DNA from: Melastoma dodecandrum
Taxonomy: Eukaryota > Streptophyta > Magnoliopsida > Myrtales > Melastomataceae
Direction of reading: 5' to 3'
DNA: 64,000 nucleotides
NCBI GenBank assembly: GCA_029817715.1
Contig: JARUPY010000474.1
Coordinates: 4,030,001-4,094,000, forward strand
Shown: one piece after another, positions 10,904 to 21,770 of the stretch
Numbering within the stretch: position 1 is the stretch's first letter
Layout of the letters: every line of letters begins with the position of its first letter
Made by a program: the position numbers and the translations under genes
The notes under the pieces: model-generated
The model's database searches: none
The model's input: the letters and a program-made list of their open reading frames with translations, nothing else
What the model was told of the DNA's origin: nothing

Positions 10904-11395
10904 ATGAAGTCCCTGAATCCGACTTCATTTTCTCTCTTGCTGTTGTTGGTTTTGGCTACCACTGCTGTGATGGCAGTCGGAGCTCCTGAGGGTCATACTA
11001 GAGGACACAATGCGAAACACAGGGACAGAGATGGTAAGTGCCGTGGTTCCAAGTGCTCAACAACAAGGGGGCAGACAAGGGCCATCCTCACGCTAAACAG
11101 TTTCGAGAAAGGAGGCGACGGTGGTGGCCCTTCGGAATGTGATGGTAGGTACCACTCTGATAATACTCCCATCGTCGCACTTTCCACAGGGTGGTACAAT
11201 GGCGGATCCCTCTGCCATAAGAACATAACTATCTACACCAAGAATGGACGGAGCACGCAGGCAATGGTCGTCGATGAGTGCGACGTCAACCACAAGTGCC
11301 GGAAGGACATCGTGGACGGATCGAAAGCGGTCTGGATGTCCTTGGGGATTCCTAGGAACAACTGGGGATGGCTGCCTGTCACGTGGTCCACCTAG
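10904..11395 (+). CDS. Kiwellin / ripening-related protein, secreted, barwin-like fold
   Basis: Single-exon 163-aa protein. I chose the ATG at 10904 because it opens a typical signal peptide (FSLLLLLVLATTAVMAVG, cleavage near residue 26) just downstream of a TATA box; the longer upstream frame has no such leader. The mature part carries the kiwellin hallmarks TRAILTLNSFEKGGDGGGPS, then STGWYNGGSLC, VVDECD and the end NNWGWLPVTWS. Kiwellins are apoplastic double-psi beta-barrel proteins linked to ripening and defence, and some bind secreted fungal effectors. The N-terminal Cys-rich kissper part of full kiwellins is nearly absent: only GKCRGSKC remains before the barrel. This makes it a short ripening-related form. 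The open frame is intact. Confidence 0.93.
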   Translation: MKSLNPTSFSLLLLLVLATTAVMAVGAPEGHTRGHNAKHRDRDGKCRGSKCSTTRGQTRAILTLNSFEKGGDGGGPSECDGRYHSDNTPIVALSTGWYNGGSLCHKNITIYTKNGRSTQAMVVDECDVNHKCRKDIVDGSKAVWMSLGIPRNNWGWLPVTWST

Positions 11396-12167
11396 ATGAT
11401 GCCAACCGAGTCATCTGCACCGACTATCTCCTTAGCCGTTCTCTCACGATGATGATAATGATGATGGAGTCGAGGTCAACTTGTGTTTTACTTCTTAAGC
11501 TTTACTCTGCAGCTAAATAAGTTCCCTTCCAACTCACAAGGAGGATGACGAATGTACGACTAACTACGTTACTGAATAAGTTCACCAGCAACTCACATAA
11601 AAAGGATTTTTCTACAATACAAAACCCAGTTACCAAATTACAAGAGAAGATGTTTGGCATAACACAACGACCTCCCCTCACCCTGAACCAAATGTAAAAA
11701 AACCGAATCTCAGGAGCCTAAATGGGTCTAACACTCGATCGCTTTCGAATTTACAACAGCAACAACGAGATATATGTACGGAACCTCATCATGTCTCCGA
11801 TGCAACAGAAGTTTTAGTCTGTCTTACTTCAGCTGCGGGTCAAGTCAGCGTCGTGATGGTGGATGTTCTTCCCGTCAACTGATCGGGATAAGGGCCAGAT
11901 GCTTACTGCAGATGGCGTATATATGCGAGGAGTGGTTGTTGCTCTTAGTATCTGGTTTCTCAAAGCTTCGAGGTCTACTGTCTTCTTCACCTCCTGGGTT
12001 TCTCCTAAACACCTCTGGCGGCTTCTTACAGCGAGTTCACAGCTTATTTTATGTTGATATATCCCAGGTTTGCTCAAAAGTTTGAATGGAAAAAGGAAGT
12101 TGCAGTATGAAAAGAACAGACCAAGAAACAACTCAACTTCCTCATGTTGCTCATAAACAGTTAGGCA
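11396..12167. other. Convergent 3' flanks
   Basis: The 3' UTR of the kiwellin-like gene from the left and the probable 3' flank of the PIG-C copy from the right. It contains a short GATGAT run near 11450. No gene is recognised. Confidence 0.4.
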
Positions 12168-13082
12168 TCAATCTGTTATGTCAAAACAGAGCTTCGCCTC
12201 ATCCCATGGCCCATTAATCTCGAACTTGTACTCCTGTATCCTTATCAACCAGTAAGTACAGACCACCGTAATGAAAACCATTAATCCTAACAGCACCACG
12301 AAGAGTACGGTATGCAACCGATAAACCAGAGCCAAACTGTAGCACATCAGCAGAACCGAGAATATGATGTGCAACCGGAATGAGTACTTCTTGATGCAAA
12401 AGGTGACGAGGGGGGCAAACAGGAAGACGAGGGAGAACAGCATCATTGCGAACACGTCGCCCTGTGAAGGGAGACGAGAAGCCACAAAGACGGATGCCAT
12501 GATTGAGGCATTCAGGGAGATGCAACTTGTCAGCGTCAGGTTTCTCCACATTCCAGGGGCTCTAACGAAGCACTGAGAGTAGTCACGTAAAAACAAGTGG
12601 ACAATCAGCAGCCCCCCAGCTACAGCCCAGATAGAGTCGGACCTAATGGATCTTGTAAGCGTCTTGTAAACAGGTGCCAGCAAGTATAATCCAGTAGCAG
12701 AAAAGCTAAGGTTGAGGAGCTAATGGATGAGAAAACTGACAGAAATCATTCTCTCAGTTAGCAGTAGAGTTAAGAAACCTGACATTAGCAGTCCAGCATC
12801 GATAAGCAGAATGGTTTTCTGATCAAGTCTAGACTAGAGGGAGTACGTCCAAACAAAACCAACCAAGGCCACGATCGACAAGTATTGAGATACGATGACC
12901 GAGTCTACCATCACCTTTACCATATCGCGTTTGACGACATTGGCATTCATCACCATATCCTCAAGAAATGAATCGTCCGTATAATTGTCATCATACCCGA
13001 GTTGCATCCCTCCATAAGCAACTTTCCTCCATTTAGGTCTCTGCTCAGCAGGGATTCCCCGACCGTTGCCAATATCCATCAA
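12168..13082 (-). pseudogene. PIGC: PIG-C / GPI2 copy with two in-frame TAG codons
   Basis: One uninterrupted minus-strand register of 305 codons is collinear with PIG-C. PIG-C is an ER multi-pass subunit of the GPI-GlcNAc transferase that starts GPI-anchor synthesis. The N-terminus has the family signature ([20 protein letters not shown], then [16 protein letters not shown]). The rest has [19 protein letters not shown] and several hydrophobic helices. Two stops break it: codon 83 (12834-12836) after VWTYSL and codon 121 (12720-12722) before [10 protein letters not shown]. Both are TAG, there is no frame change, and there are no plausible splice borders around them. The residues around both stops still fit the family, so decay is slight. 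It is either a recent pseudogene or null allele, or needs a sequence check; a functional copy would be expected elsewhere. Confidence 0.88.
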
Positions 13083-14099
13083 GACTGAGCTGGCTCGGCT
13101 TCAGCTGCACTTCCCCGTTGGCCGCATCATCACAACGTGGGAGTTCTCACGCTGCCAAAAACAGACCTAATGATATCATCTACATCTTTTGTTTTTCCAA
13201 TTCCCCTCCACACAACACTTTCCTTTGTCCTTACACAACATACAACTGCAGTCCCAAATGCCACGCCTACAACTACCCCGGCACATAGCCGAACCAGATC
13301 GCGCTACGAAATCGCGTGCAATTCCGGGCACACGGAGTAGTCCTGAGCTCAGATAATAAACGACAGTGGAAAGAAAACCTACCAATTTGTCCCAGGAAAA
13401 CCCTAAATCCGCCGTGCAATCTCTCGCCCAACCAGCCGTGCGGTCGAATCGTCTGGATTTTCAGGGAGCGAGGATATACCGGAAAAGACGAGATTTTTTA
13501 CTGAGAGAAGAGGATTTATGTAAATGGGATGGGCTTTTTAAGGCCCATATTGAACGGGTTGGATCTGAATTAAGCCTAATTGGTTTCTTAACTAGGCTCG
13601 TCAAGTTCTCCTCCCCTCCCCCACTGACTACGCTCGCGCCTGCGATTCTCGTCGGTCACTGTGCGAGATGATAAGCCACGAGTGGATTTGAATTCATTTG
13701 GTTTGAATGTTTCAGGTGAATGGATGGGGTAGTAGTGGATGAAAACGCCAGGATAACCACTTTTTTGGTATTCGTTTTTCCGTTTCGCGGAGACCTTCAC
13801 CGGCCTTTTTGTGCTCTCAGTGCCACTCCATCTGGTTCATGAATTCTCTCTAATAGGGTGAAAATAACAAAGATTGATGTTACTCCATTTCTATACAAAT
13901 AGTATGGTTTTAAAGCAAGTTCTTTCCCAAACTGCACCTGGAAGGTAGAAAACCTAAGCAAAGACTGCCTGTCAGTTTCAAATCGCGGCCCCTGGTGACT
14001 GCGGAAATTAATCGAGATCAAGGGCATCTGTTCATACCAAACAACAAGAATGGTGATGTTCATTGGCACACTGACTCCATTATTATGATCAAATCGAGG
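13083..14099. other. PIG-C upstream region and MYB-a 3' flank
   Basis: No coding gene is recognised. 13100-13560 is the likely promoter/5' UTR side of the PIG-C copy. 13800-14099 resembles the 3' flank of other MYB copies: AATTAATC..AAGACCA-type sequence and a purine-rich run also lie just downstream of copy c near 25110-25210. Confidence 0.35.
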
Positions 14100-16727
14100 T
14101 CATTGGAAACCCCATAAATCAATAGTGAATTCTTCTGCGTAGGAGTAGCAGGTGCTACCGGCACTGACACTGTCACTGCCCGGACAAAAGAAAGGAGATA
14201 CATACAGGTTCGAGCACCAGTGCAGATTGGCGGCCTCCTCGAGAAACTGATCGCCTAGCAAGCGGTCTTGATTTCCGATGAGTGATGGTTGAGACCATGC
14301 TCTATCCGTCTCTTCCTCGAGCACATTACAAGGAGATCCTGTTGGTTTTAGGGCGCAGCGAAAATAAAAATATAAATTTTTATGTCCAAAATAAAATAGA
14401 ATCTCATTGTACATATAAAATTATAAATAAATAAAATTATGACTTTACCTCTGGCAAAATAAAAACATAATTAGTAATAATCAATCAACAGCACCAACTC
14501 TCTAGAGGTATTAATGCGTATACGATCACGAACCTCTCGAAATCCCTTAAGTGCTAGCATCTTCTATCGAAAAAGAACATTTCGAGAGTAAAACCTCAAA
14601 ACCTGTCTTTCCAATTTTTTTTTCTTTTGGTTTTCTGATTGTCTGACAACCCCTCACTAGCAGGTTATTTCCTTTTTTTCTCTCTCCTAATCCCCTTCGT
14701 CAGACTGTTTCAATTTTTCTTTTATTTTGTATAACGATGCCTTCTCTCATGCATTTTAGGAAAAAGACGTTTCCCCTTTCATGTAACGTAAGAAAGTAAA
14801 TCTTTCCATTCAATAATAAAAACAATTCCATAAATTTTCACGTTATAAAAAAATTGATTAATTTGATTGAATTTAGTTAAGTCTCGTATTCTTAAAATAT
14901 CTCGATACATTAACTTATATCCAGCAAATATTAGTTTAAATAAGATTTAACTATTATCAAAATAAATTCAAATTGACATAAATAAATCCATACTCGATCT
15001 TGTCAATGTTTATTTGCTTCCGATATTTCAGAATAAATTAATAATTCAATTAATTGTAATTATGAGACATTAAACTGATTAATTTAGTATCCACTAAATA
15101 ATCAACAATATAATATTCGTATCGACGTGCTATGTCCTCTATGTCCTGTACATGAAGGTAGTGTAAATCCATACAAAAAATAAGGTAACCATCTAGCGAA
15201 CAGTTTTTAGCCAGCCAACGCGTTAGGATAATGATCATAAATCATAAATTACTATGAACTGATTACTGTGTAATTCAATCTCTTCATCTAACCAACATCC
15301 CAATTAATTTGACGCAAAATACATTATCACCAAATTAATTGTTTTACTTGATTACCAAGATATAAGAGACTCACTCGAATGTAAAACATTCCTCCCATGG
15401 CAATAGATTTTAAAGTCACTAATATCTCTATCAAGTGGCCTAGATGTCAACTCTCTATTGACTCAACATTATTCTCTTTACGCTTTGTCACACACCCAAC
15501 AATCGTATTACTAACAATCCGGTTAAAGACTGCTTTTAACGACGTCAAAATGCACAAACTCCACGCATAGAATAAATGAAGGTATCGAGTCAAAAGATCA
15601 GTTTCACTCGTCCATAAAGAGGATTGACCAATGATGTTTAATATGTGGTATCTTCTTAAACGGGTCGTGTCCAGTAACCCTAATCTCAGGGTATCCTTAT
15701 GTATAACTTGGATACAATATCCCTCGGTCTATCTTGACCTCAGTTATACTTAGCGATGATCTAGATGTTTATGTCCCCTCTAGACATCTACCCGATCACG
15801 GACTATTTTAAATTAATATACTCATTAATCTGCGAGACTTTATTATTAATAATTTTACGTGCAGAAGAGTAAAATAATCAATGACAAATACTCGCATTTA
15901 TTAATTATTTATCAACAAATACAATAAAATGTCTTGGCACATAAGCGTACACACTAACAGATCCTCCGCTGAGACGTCGCAGGAGGACTCCGGAATCACG
16001 AATTGTTCGTGGCTGCAGGAGTTTCAGTCTTGGCTACAGCTCTCGGAGGCCAGAGTTCCCCAGAGAAGGCAGAATCGTCGCCACAATCAGGGCTTTGGCT
16101 CAATCCGAGGCAATTGCGATTTAGGGCACGGGAGCTCCTCTTTAATCGGGTGTTCCTGTAGTTCTTGATGTCGTTGTGGGAAGCTTTGACGCAATGGCAG
16201 CCCACCTGACATCAATGCAGATACAGACCAAATTTTAATTGACTGAAAATGAATAGCCCTAAAAATAGAAAGTTCCCCAAATCAATATAACCCTAGGAGG
16301 AGACACCAGATCTGTACAGACAAGTAGTAGAAAGGAAACAAGGAGCCAAGGAGGAGGAGTACCGGTTACCGAGAGGCGATGCTGACGTATGATTTCCTCC
16401 TCTTCCTGGGGAGTGAAGTTGCCGTGCTTGAGGTTGGGCCGCAGATAGTTCATCCACCGAAGCCTGTAGCTCTTCCCGGATCTCGCAAGACCTAGATACA
16501 TCCAGATCTACAACCCCGTTAAAAACCAACTGAACAGTCCAACTGGTGGGGGGGGGGGGGACGGACAGGGGGAGACCAAAAAAGAGGAGTGAAGTCGATT
16601 TACCGGCGGCCTTAGGCATGTGAGTCCAGTTCCAGATGCCGTATCTCTTGATGTAGGCAACCGGCTTTTCATCCCCCTCCTTGCTCCGCAGTCCCTTCTT
16701 CATCTCCGATTCTACCGGATTCATCAT
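14100..16727 (-). pseudogene. R2R3-MYB copy a, inactivated and split by an LTR insertion
   Basis: Exons by homology to copies b-d: exon 1 16604-16727, exon 2 16363-16491, exon 3 16205 down to 15960 and continuing 14339 down to 14100 on the other side of a 1620-bp insertion. Lesions: a 1-bp deletion in exon 2 (129 instead of 130 bp) that shifts the frame after EEIIRQHRL; about 10 bp lost in exon 3, removing most of PGRTDN; the third R3 tryptophan changed to Arg (KNYRNT); Trp lost in GLRSKEGDE; and the LTR insertion. The C-terminal end (FTIDLWGFQ) is still readable. It is the copy nearest the array's 3' end and the only one clearly dead. The − strand TATA at 16912-16918 is still present. Confidence 0.92.
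14335..15964. mobile_element. Solo LTR (probably Ty1/Copia) inserted in MYB-a exon 3, 5-bp TSD
   Basis: The insertion spans 14340-15959 (1620 bp), begins TGTTGGTTTTAG, ends CACTAACA, and is flanked by GATCC at 14335-14339 and 15960-15964. The empty site is preserved in MYB copy b (GAGGAGATCCTCC near 20611). TG..CA termini, the 5-bp duplication, high AT content and lack of coding potential fit a solo LTR. The minus-strand reading, TGTTAG at the start and CGCTGCGCCC..CCAACA at the end, is the more Copia-like orientation, but I leave the strand open. Confidence 0.87.
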
Positions 16728-16911
16728 CTCGCTCGTTTATTGTTATTATTAATAATTTACCTCTTCGTCTCCTTTCAGCTGAAGCACAAGGGAAGGGACA
16801 AGAGAATGGCTTTCTTTCCACCCTAAATTGCTTTTTGGACTAAATTTGGAGTTTTCATTCAGGGTTGGTTCTTTTGGGTGGCGGGTGGGGTGGGATGTGG
16901 ACTCAGTGGGC

Positions 16912-16918
16912 ATTTATA
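16912..16918 (-). promoter_or_regulatory. TATA box of MYB-a
   Basis: TATAAAT on the minus strand, about 185 bases before the ATG; the equivalent sequence lies upstream of copies b, c and d. Confidence 0.6.
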
Positions 16919-17653
16919 ACGTCTTTGGACCGAGAAGCTTTCGCAGTCGTCCCTGGTTCATATACTTGAACCTTTTTCTTTGTGTTCTTGGGGAGCATAT
17001 GAACACATTGAACCAACGACAAAACCCTTTTTTCGCTGAGTGGCCTTCCTATGACCCCATCCACCTTTCATTACTTAATAGAATTGTTTTAATCCTTCCT
17101 CAATTATTTAAGTACAAAGTATAATAGCGAATATCATGACGAAGGCGACAACGACGCCGCGTTGGTAGTTACTCTACTTGTTGGATGTGGCTCATAGGAA
17201 CCCTAAAAAGACATGGCTCAGCTCCCAAAAACTGTAAGTCGTATGGTAGGTATCCCAAAAAAAAGGAAAATAAAAAACAAGAAGAAAGTAACTGGGCATT
17301 GAAAAGCCGAGTCCTCTCGATCACGAGTTCCCGGAACGAAACTTAGGAGGTGCATCCCGGCTCCACCCATCAATGAGTGCCCCTACCATTAGTATATTTG
17401 TTATGCTTACACGACATAATGAATGGCGGGTGTACCTATTACTAGGTGGAGCAGGATATATCTAAGTATTTGTGGAGTCCCTTTAAAAATAATATTGATA
17501 TTTTTTTAAAAAAGTATTTCTAAAATTATAATCAGCGCGTATTCTAGCCAAGTTGGCGAGTTCTTTTCTCATTTTGATTTAAAATTTTAAATTATATATA
17601 TATATTTTTATCGCCTAAGCTTTTGTCCCACCCACCCATCATCTGTGATCAAA
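16919..17653. other. MYB-a upstream flank
   Basis: AT-rich promoter-side sequence, partly similar to the flanks of copies b and c (GTTCATTTG-type runs and a ..GGTGGTTAC.. block). No gene is seen. Confidence 0.35.
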
Positions 17654-18999
17654 TATATTTTAGGCCAAATTATCAAATCTACCCTGAATTTTGGCCCGTT
17701 TTTCCGATTTAACCAGAACTTTCAATAATATCATCAGCTAGCCCAACGTTTCTCCGTTATCTCAAATATAACCTCCGTCCACCCGACCCTCGAACGAAAA
17801 CTGACGTGGCTCCGACGTGTCCTTGACGCCGTTAATTCACCTTTTTCTTCCGAAACCAAATTATCAAATATACCCTGAACTTTGACCCTTTTTTCCGATT
17901 TACCCAGAACTTTCAATAATATCATCAGCTAGCCTCACGTTTCTCCGTTATCTCAAATATGACATCCGTCCACCCGACCCTCGGACGGAAACTGACGTGG
18001 CTCCGGCGTGTTTCTTGACCACGTTAAACCACCATTTTCTTCCGACATTAGCTGACATGGCATACCCTACTTTCAATTTCCCCAATCTCGATTTCCCTAA
18101 ATTTCGATTTCCCCAATTTCGAATCCCTAAATTCCGATTTCCCCAATTTCGGCCCCAAATCAAACTAACCCAAACCCTAATCGAAATCAGTATTCCACCA
18201 ACCCTCCTCTCGCCTCCCGTTCGTAACTCCCTCCCTACAGCCTTCCTCCCGTTCGCGGTTCCCTCTTCAATCCTTTCCCCGCATGAGCCCACTCCCCCGC
18301 CGCAGCCCCTCCCGTTTACAGGTTCAAATAACCTGCAAACGGGAAGGGATGCGGCGGGGGAATGATTGAAGAGGAAACTGCGAATGGGAGGGAGGGTGTA
18401 GGGAGGGAGTTGCGGACGGGAAGCGGGAGGAGGGTTGGTGGAATCCTGATTTCGATTAGGATTTGGGTGTAGTTTGATTTGAGGCCGAAATTGGGGAAAT
18501 TGGAATTTATGGAAATTAGAATTTAGGGATTTGAAATTGGGGAAATTGAAATTTAGGGAAATCGAGATTGGGGAAATCGAAAGTAGGGTATGCCATGTCA
18601 GCTAATGTCGGAAGAAAATGGTGGTTCAACGGCGTCAAGAAACACGCCGGAGCCACGTCAGTTTCCGTCCGATGGTCGGGTGAACGGATGTCATATTTGA
18701 GATAACGGATAAACGTGAGGCTAGCTGATGATATTATTGAAAGTTCTGGGTAAATCGGAAAAACGGGTCAAAGTTCAGGGTATATTTGATAATTTGGCTT
18801 CAGAAGAAAACGATGATTTAACGGCGTCAAGGACACGTCGGAGCCACGTCAGTTTCCGTCCGATGGTCGGATGGACGGAGGTTATATTTGAGATAACGGA
18901 GAAATGTTGGCCTAGCCGATGATATTATTGAAAGTTCTGGTTAGATCGGAAAAACGGGCCAAAGTTCATGGTAGATTTGATAATTAGGCCTATATTTTA
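17654..18999. mobile_element. Non-autonomous long-TIR MULE-type foldback element, 9-bp TSD
   Basis: The element spans 17663-18990 (1328 bp) and is flanked by TATATTTTA at 17654-17662 and 18991-18999. The ends are inverted (GGCCAAATTATCAAATCTACC versus GGCCTAATTATCAAATCTACC when reversed). The inverted arms run about 590-600 bp each, meeting near 18300-18360. Each arm also contains its own direct duplication of about 196 bp: AAATTATCAAAT recurs at 17667 and 17863. The inner arm has CCCAATTTCGATTT-type short repeats. Long TIRs plus a 9-bp duplication point to a Mutator-like transposase acting in trans. No coding potential is evident. Confidence 0.87.
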
Positions 19000-20368
19000 T
19001 TAGACAAGTGGGAAAACTAAACGACGAGGGCGGTGGTCCGGTTGATGACGCCATCCCACCTACGTCAGCGCGTTAGTCAGCAAGGCGTGGGGAAAGAAAT
19101 ATAATAATATGCACCGGCCAAAACCCCGCCCGTGTGGGGGTAATAACGCCGTTGGTTTAAACGAATCATCATCTTAGATGTTCCGTTTCACATGCGGAAT
19201 TATGCCTCGACTTTAGTTGGACCAAACACATGACGTGGACATATGCGAATGACATCAGCGGCAGGGGCTGCTTATGTCATATGCATTTAATCTCAACCAT
19301 GGAGAGGCTTTCTTTTTTCTTCTTCTTCTTCACACAAGCCCTTGGAATCCTCCCCTTCTCGCAGGTCCCTTGAAGAGGAGAAATGATCGGGGCTCGATTG
19401 CCATAAGCTGCTTCATGGCATTTTTTTAAAAAAAATCAGGGACTATAGCTACCAGATTTCACAACTTAAATCATTGAAGAAAATTCGATTATATATAGCG
19501 GTCCAAGTCCGCTTTGTTAAAAGGTTAGGGCATGATCGAACAAGTATAGCCTTTTGTTATCAAATTTCGAGATTTAAATGGGAGATAGTGAAAGCAATGT
19601 AGCTCGATTGCTGTCAATATTAGTTGCAGGGGGATTTCAGTAAATCGATAGAGAATTCATCGAGATAGTAGTTCGTGGAGCTATTGTAGCATAAATGACC
19701 GACGTGATGCTGCTACCTTAAGTAGAAAAAGGCACATCTTGTTGGGGGTACTGGTTTCTCGCTGTTGTGTCAACCACAAATGAATGTTATCATCACTTTT
19801 CTGATAGAGTGTAAAGGACGTATGTTATAGGAGTAGCAGGAGATTGTGCTCTTCTGCGGATATACAACTTCCCAATGTCCACTATAAGCTTATTCTTTCT
19901 AACACCCAGCACACGACCAATCAAGATTGAGCAGCGGTGGAAAGACAACCCTACCGGATGTCTCCAGCGAAATCAACTTCAGGATTTCCGTCTCTTCCAG
20001 TTTGAATGAGCATCAGAATTAAGAACTCTTCCATTCAAAGAATTGATGAATGAAGGTGGAGAAATTGTAGAAGAAAATCCATTTAATTATTTCGTTAATT
20101 TTTTGCCATTGGATTATTCGATGTGAAAGCATTATGTGTGGACCCGTACTGTGTTATAATAGCTTCGACCCGTACTGGGATGCTATTCATCTTCTTAAAA
20201 CTGTGGCTTCAACCGAGATCTTTTTTTTTTTTTTTTGGCGTGGCAGACATTGTCCAAACCGAAAGCGGAGACAAGTCATTGTGAAGTCCTAAATGGGGCA
20301 CCACTGTTGGCAGCAGCCAGTCAATATTGGACCTGTAACAAGCCTGTGACATTGGCTATCAAACATGA
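19000..20368. other. Region between MYB-a upstream flank and MYB-b 3' end
   Basis: No gene is recognised. It includes the copied upstream block at 19111-19295 and simple CTT and T runs near 19312-19330 and 20220-20236. Confidence 0.4.
19111..19295. repeat. Duplicated MYB upstream block, copy a
   Basis: Shares ordered words with 22942-23160 and 27083-27327: CACCG.CCAAAACCCC, then CCTC..ACTTT..TTGGACCAA, ACATCAGC, and GGGCTGCTTAT.TCA. A short piece recurs at 35918-35945. These blocks lie about 1.0-2.5 kb upstream of each MYB start and mark the duplication unit. Confidence 0.65.
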
Positions 20369-21580
20369 TCAATGATCACTAACAGTCATTTTATCCCCCC
20401 ACAAATCGATCGAGAATTCATCCATGTAGTGGTAGTAGCTGGCATCAACATGATTGTCGTGCAGTCGTTGCCCAGAAAAGGAAAGCGTGTCTTCGTCCGG
20501 GTAATTGTACCAACTTGCAGCCTCAGGAAACTGAGGGCCTAGCAAGGTGTCTTGATTTTCAGGAAGTGATAGTGGAGACCGCATGCTATCAACCTCTTCG
20601 GAGCACACCCCGAGGAGATCCTCCATGGAGACATCGCAGGAGGACTCCGAAATCACGAATTGGTCTTGGCTGCAGCAGCTTCCGTCTTGGCTATTGATCC
20701 TCTCCATCCCAAGGGTGTCTTGAATTCCGAGAGGTGATAGTTGAGACCACATGCTACTGGTCTCCTCATCGGAGCACACTCCAAGGAGATCGTCCAGGGA
20801 GACATCGCGGGAGGACTCAGGAATCACAAATCGGTCATGGCTGCAGCAGCTTCCATCTTGGCTACTGCTCTCAGAAGCCGGAGTTACTGCCGAGAAGACA
20901 GAATCTTCACCCGAATCAGGGCATTGCCTTGTTTCGAGGCGATCACCGTCAAGGGCACGGGAGCGCCTCTTTAATCGGGTGTTCCAGTAGTTCTTGATGT
21001 CGTTATCCGTTCTCCCAGGAAGTTTTGACGCAATGGCCGCCCACCTGACATAAATGCAGGTACGAACCAATTCTAATTAACTGAAAACGGAATGCCCTAA
21101 AAATAGAAAGTTCCCCCAAATCAATATAACCCCAGGAGAAGACACCAGATCTGTACAGACAAGTAGTAGAAAGGAAAATAGGGGCCAAGGAGGAGGCGTA
21201 CCGGTTACCGAGAAGGCGATGCTGACGGATGATTTCCTCTTCTTCCTCTGGAGTGAAGTTTCCGTGCCTGAGGTTGGGCCTAAGGTAGTTCATCCACCGA
21301 AGCCTGCAGCTCTTCCCGGATCTCGCGAGACCTAGAAACATCCAGATCAGCAACCCCGTTAAAATCCAACTGAACAGTCCGACTGAGGGGGGGGGGGGGG
21401 GGGGGGGGGGGGGCGAGACAGGGGGAGACCAAAAAAGAGGGGTGAAATGGATTTACCGGCGGCCTTAGGCATGTGAGTCCAGTTCCAGATGCCGTATCTC
21501 TTGATGTAGGCAACCAGCTTTTCATCCTCCTCCTTGCTCCACAGTCCCTTCTTCATCCCCGATTCTAACGGATTCCTCAT
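20369..21580 (-). CDS. R2R3-MYB transcription factor, copy b
   Basis: Exons are 21457-21580, 21202-21331 and 20369-21044; the joined frame is 309 aa. R2 begins [20 protein letters not shown] and R3 [20 protein letters not shown], with the expected tryptophans and the helix [14 protein letters not shown]. The R2 recognition region reads [12 protein letters not shown]: the usual first redox Cys (RCGKSC) is Ser in this whole array. The family binds MYB core/AC-type promoter elements; the exact subgroup and targets are not assigned. The C-terminus is Ser/acidic-rich and ends near [10 protein letters not shown], a likely activation region. A 156-bp segment is tandemly duplicated in exon 3, making this protein longer than c and d. 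Intron 1 carries a 27-G run on the plus strand. The start matches the MRNP start of copy c. Confidence 0.93.
20537..20863 (-). repeat. In-frame tandem duplication inside MYB-b exon 3
   Basis: Two copies of 156 bp (20708-20863 and 20537-20692), each encoding 52 residues that begin SQDGSCCS and contain DLLGVCS(D/E)E. They are separated by 15 bp. Copies c and d have one equivalent unit. Confidence 0.88.
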
Positions 21581-21763
21581 CGCCCTCTTTATAATTTATT
21601 TATTATATATTCGACAATACCTCGCTCGCCCTTTCTCCTGAAGCTCAACGGGGTGGAAGAAGAGAGATGGTTTTTTTTTTTTTTTTTGGCTTTGGATTAA
21701 AAATCAGGTTCCTAAGGGCTTAGTTTTTTTTGCTGGTGTGGGGGGGGTTTGGACTTGGTTGGT

Positions 21764-21770
21764 ATTTATA
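21764..21770 (-). promoter_or_regulatory. TATA box of MYB-b
   Basis: TATAAAT on the minus strand within CTTATAAATACC, about 184 bases before the ATG. Confidence 0.65.

Noticed and set aside
15050..15238. 62-aa frame inside the MYB-a insertion
   Set aside because: Lies in AT-rich LTR sequence with no retroelement protein similarity.
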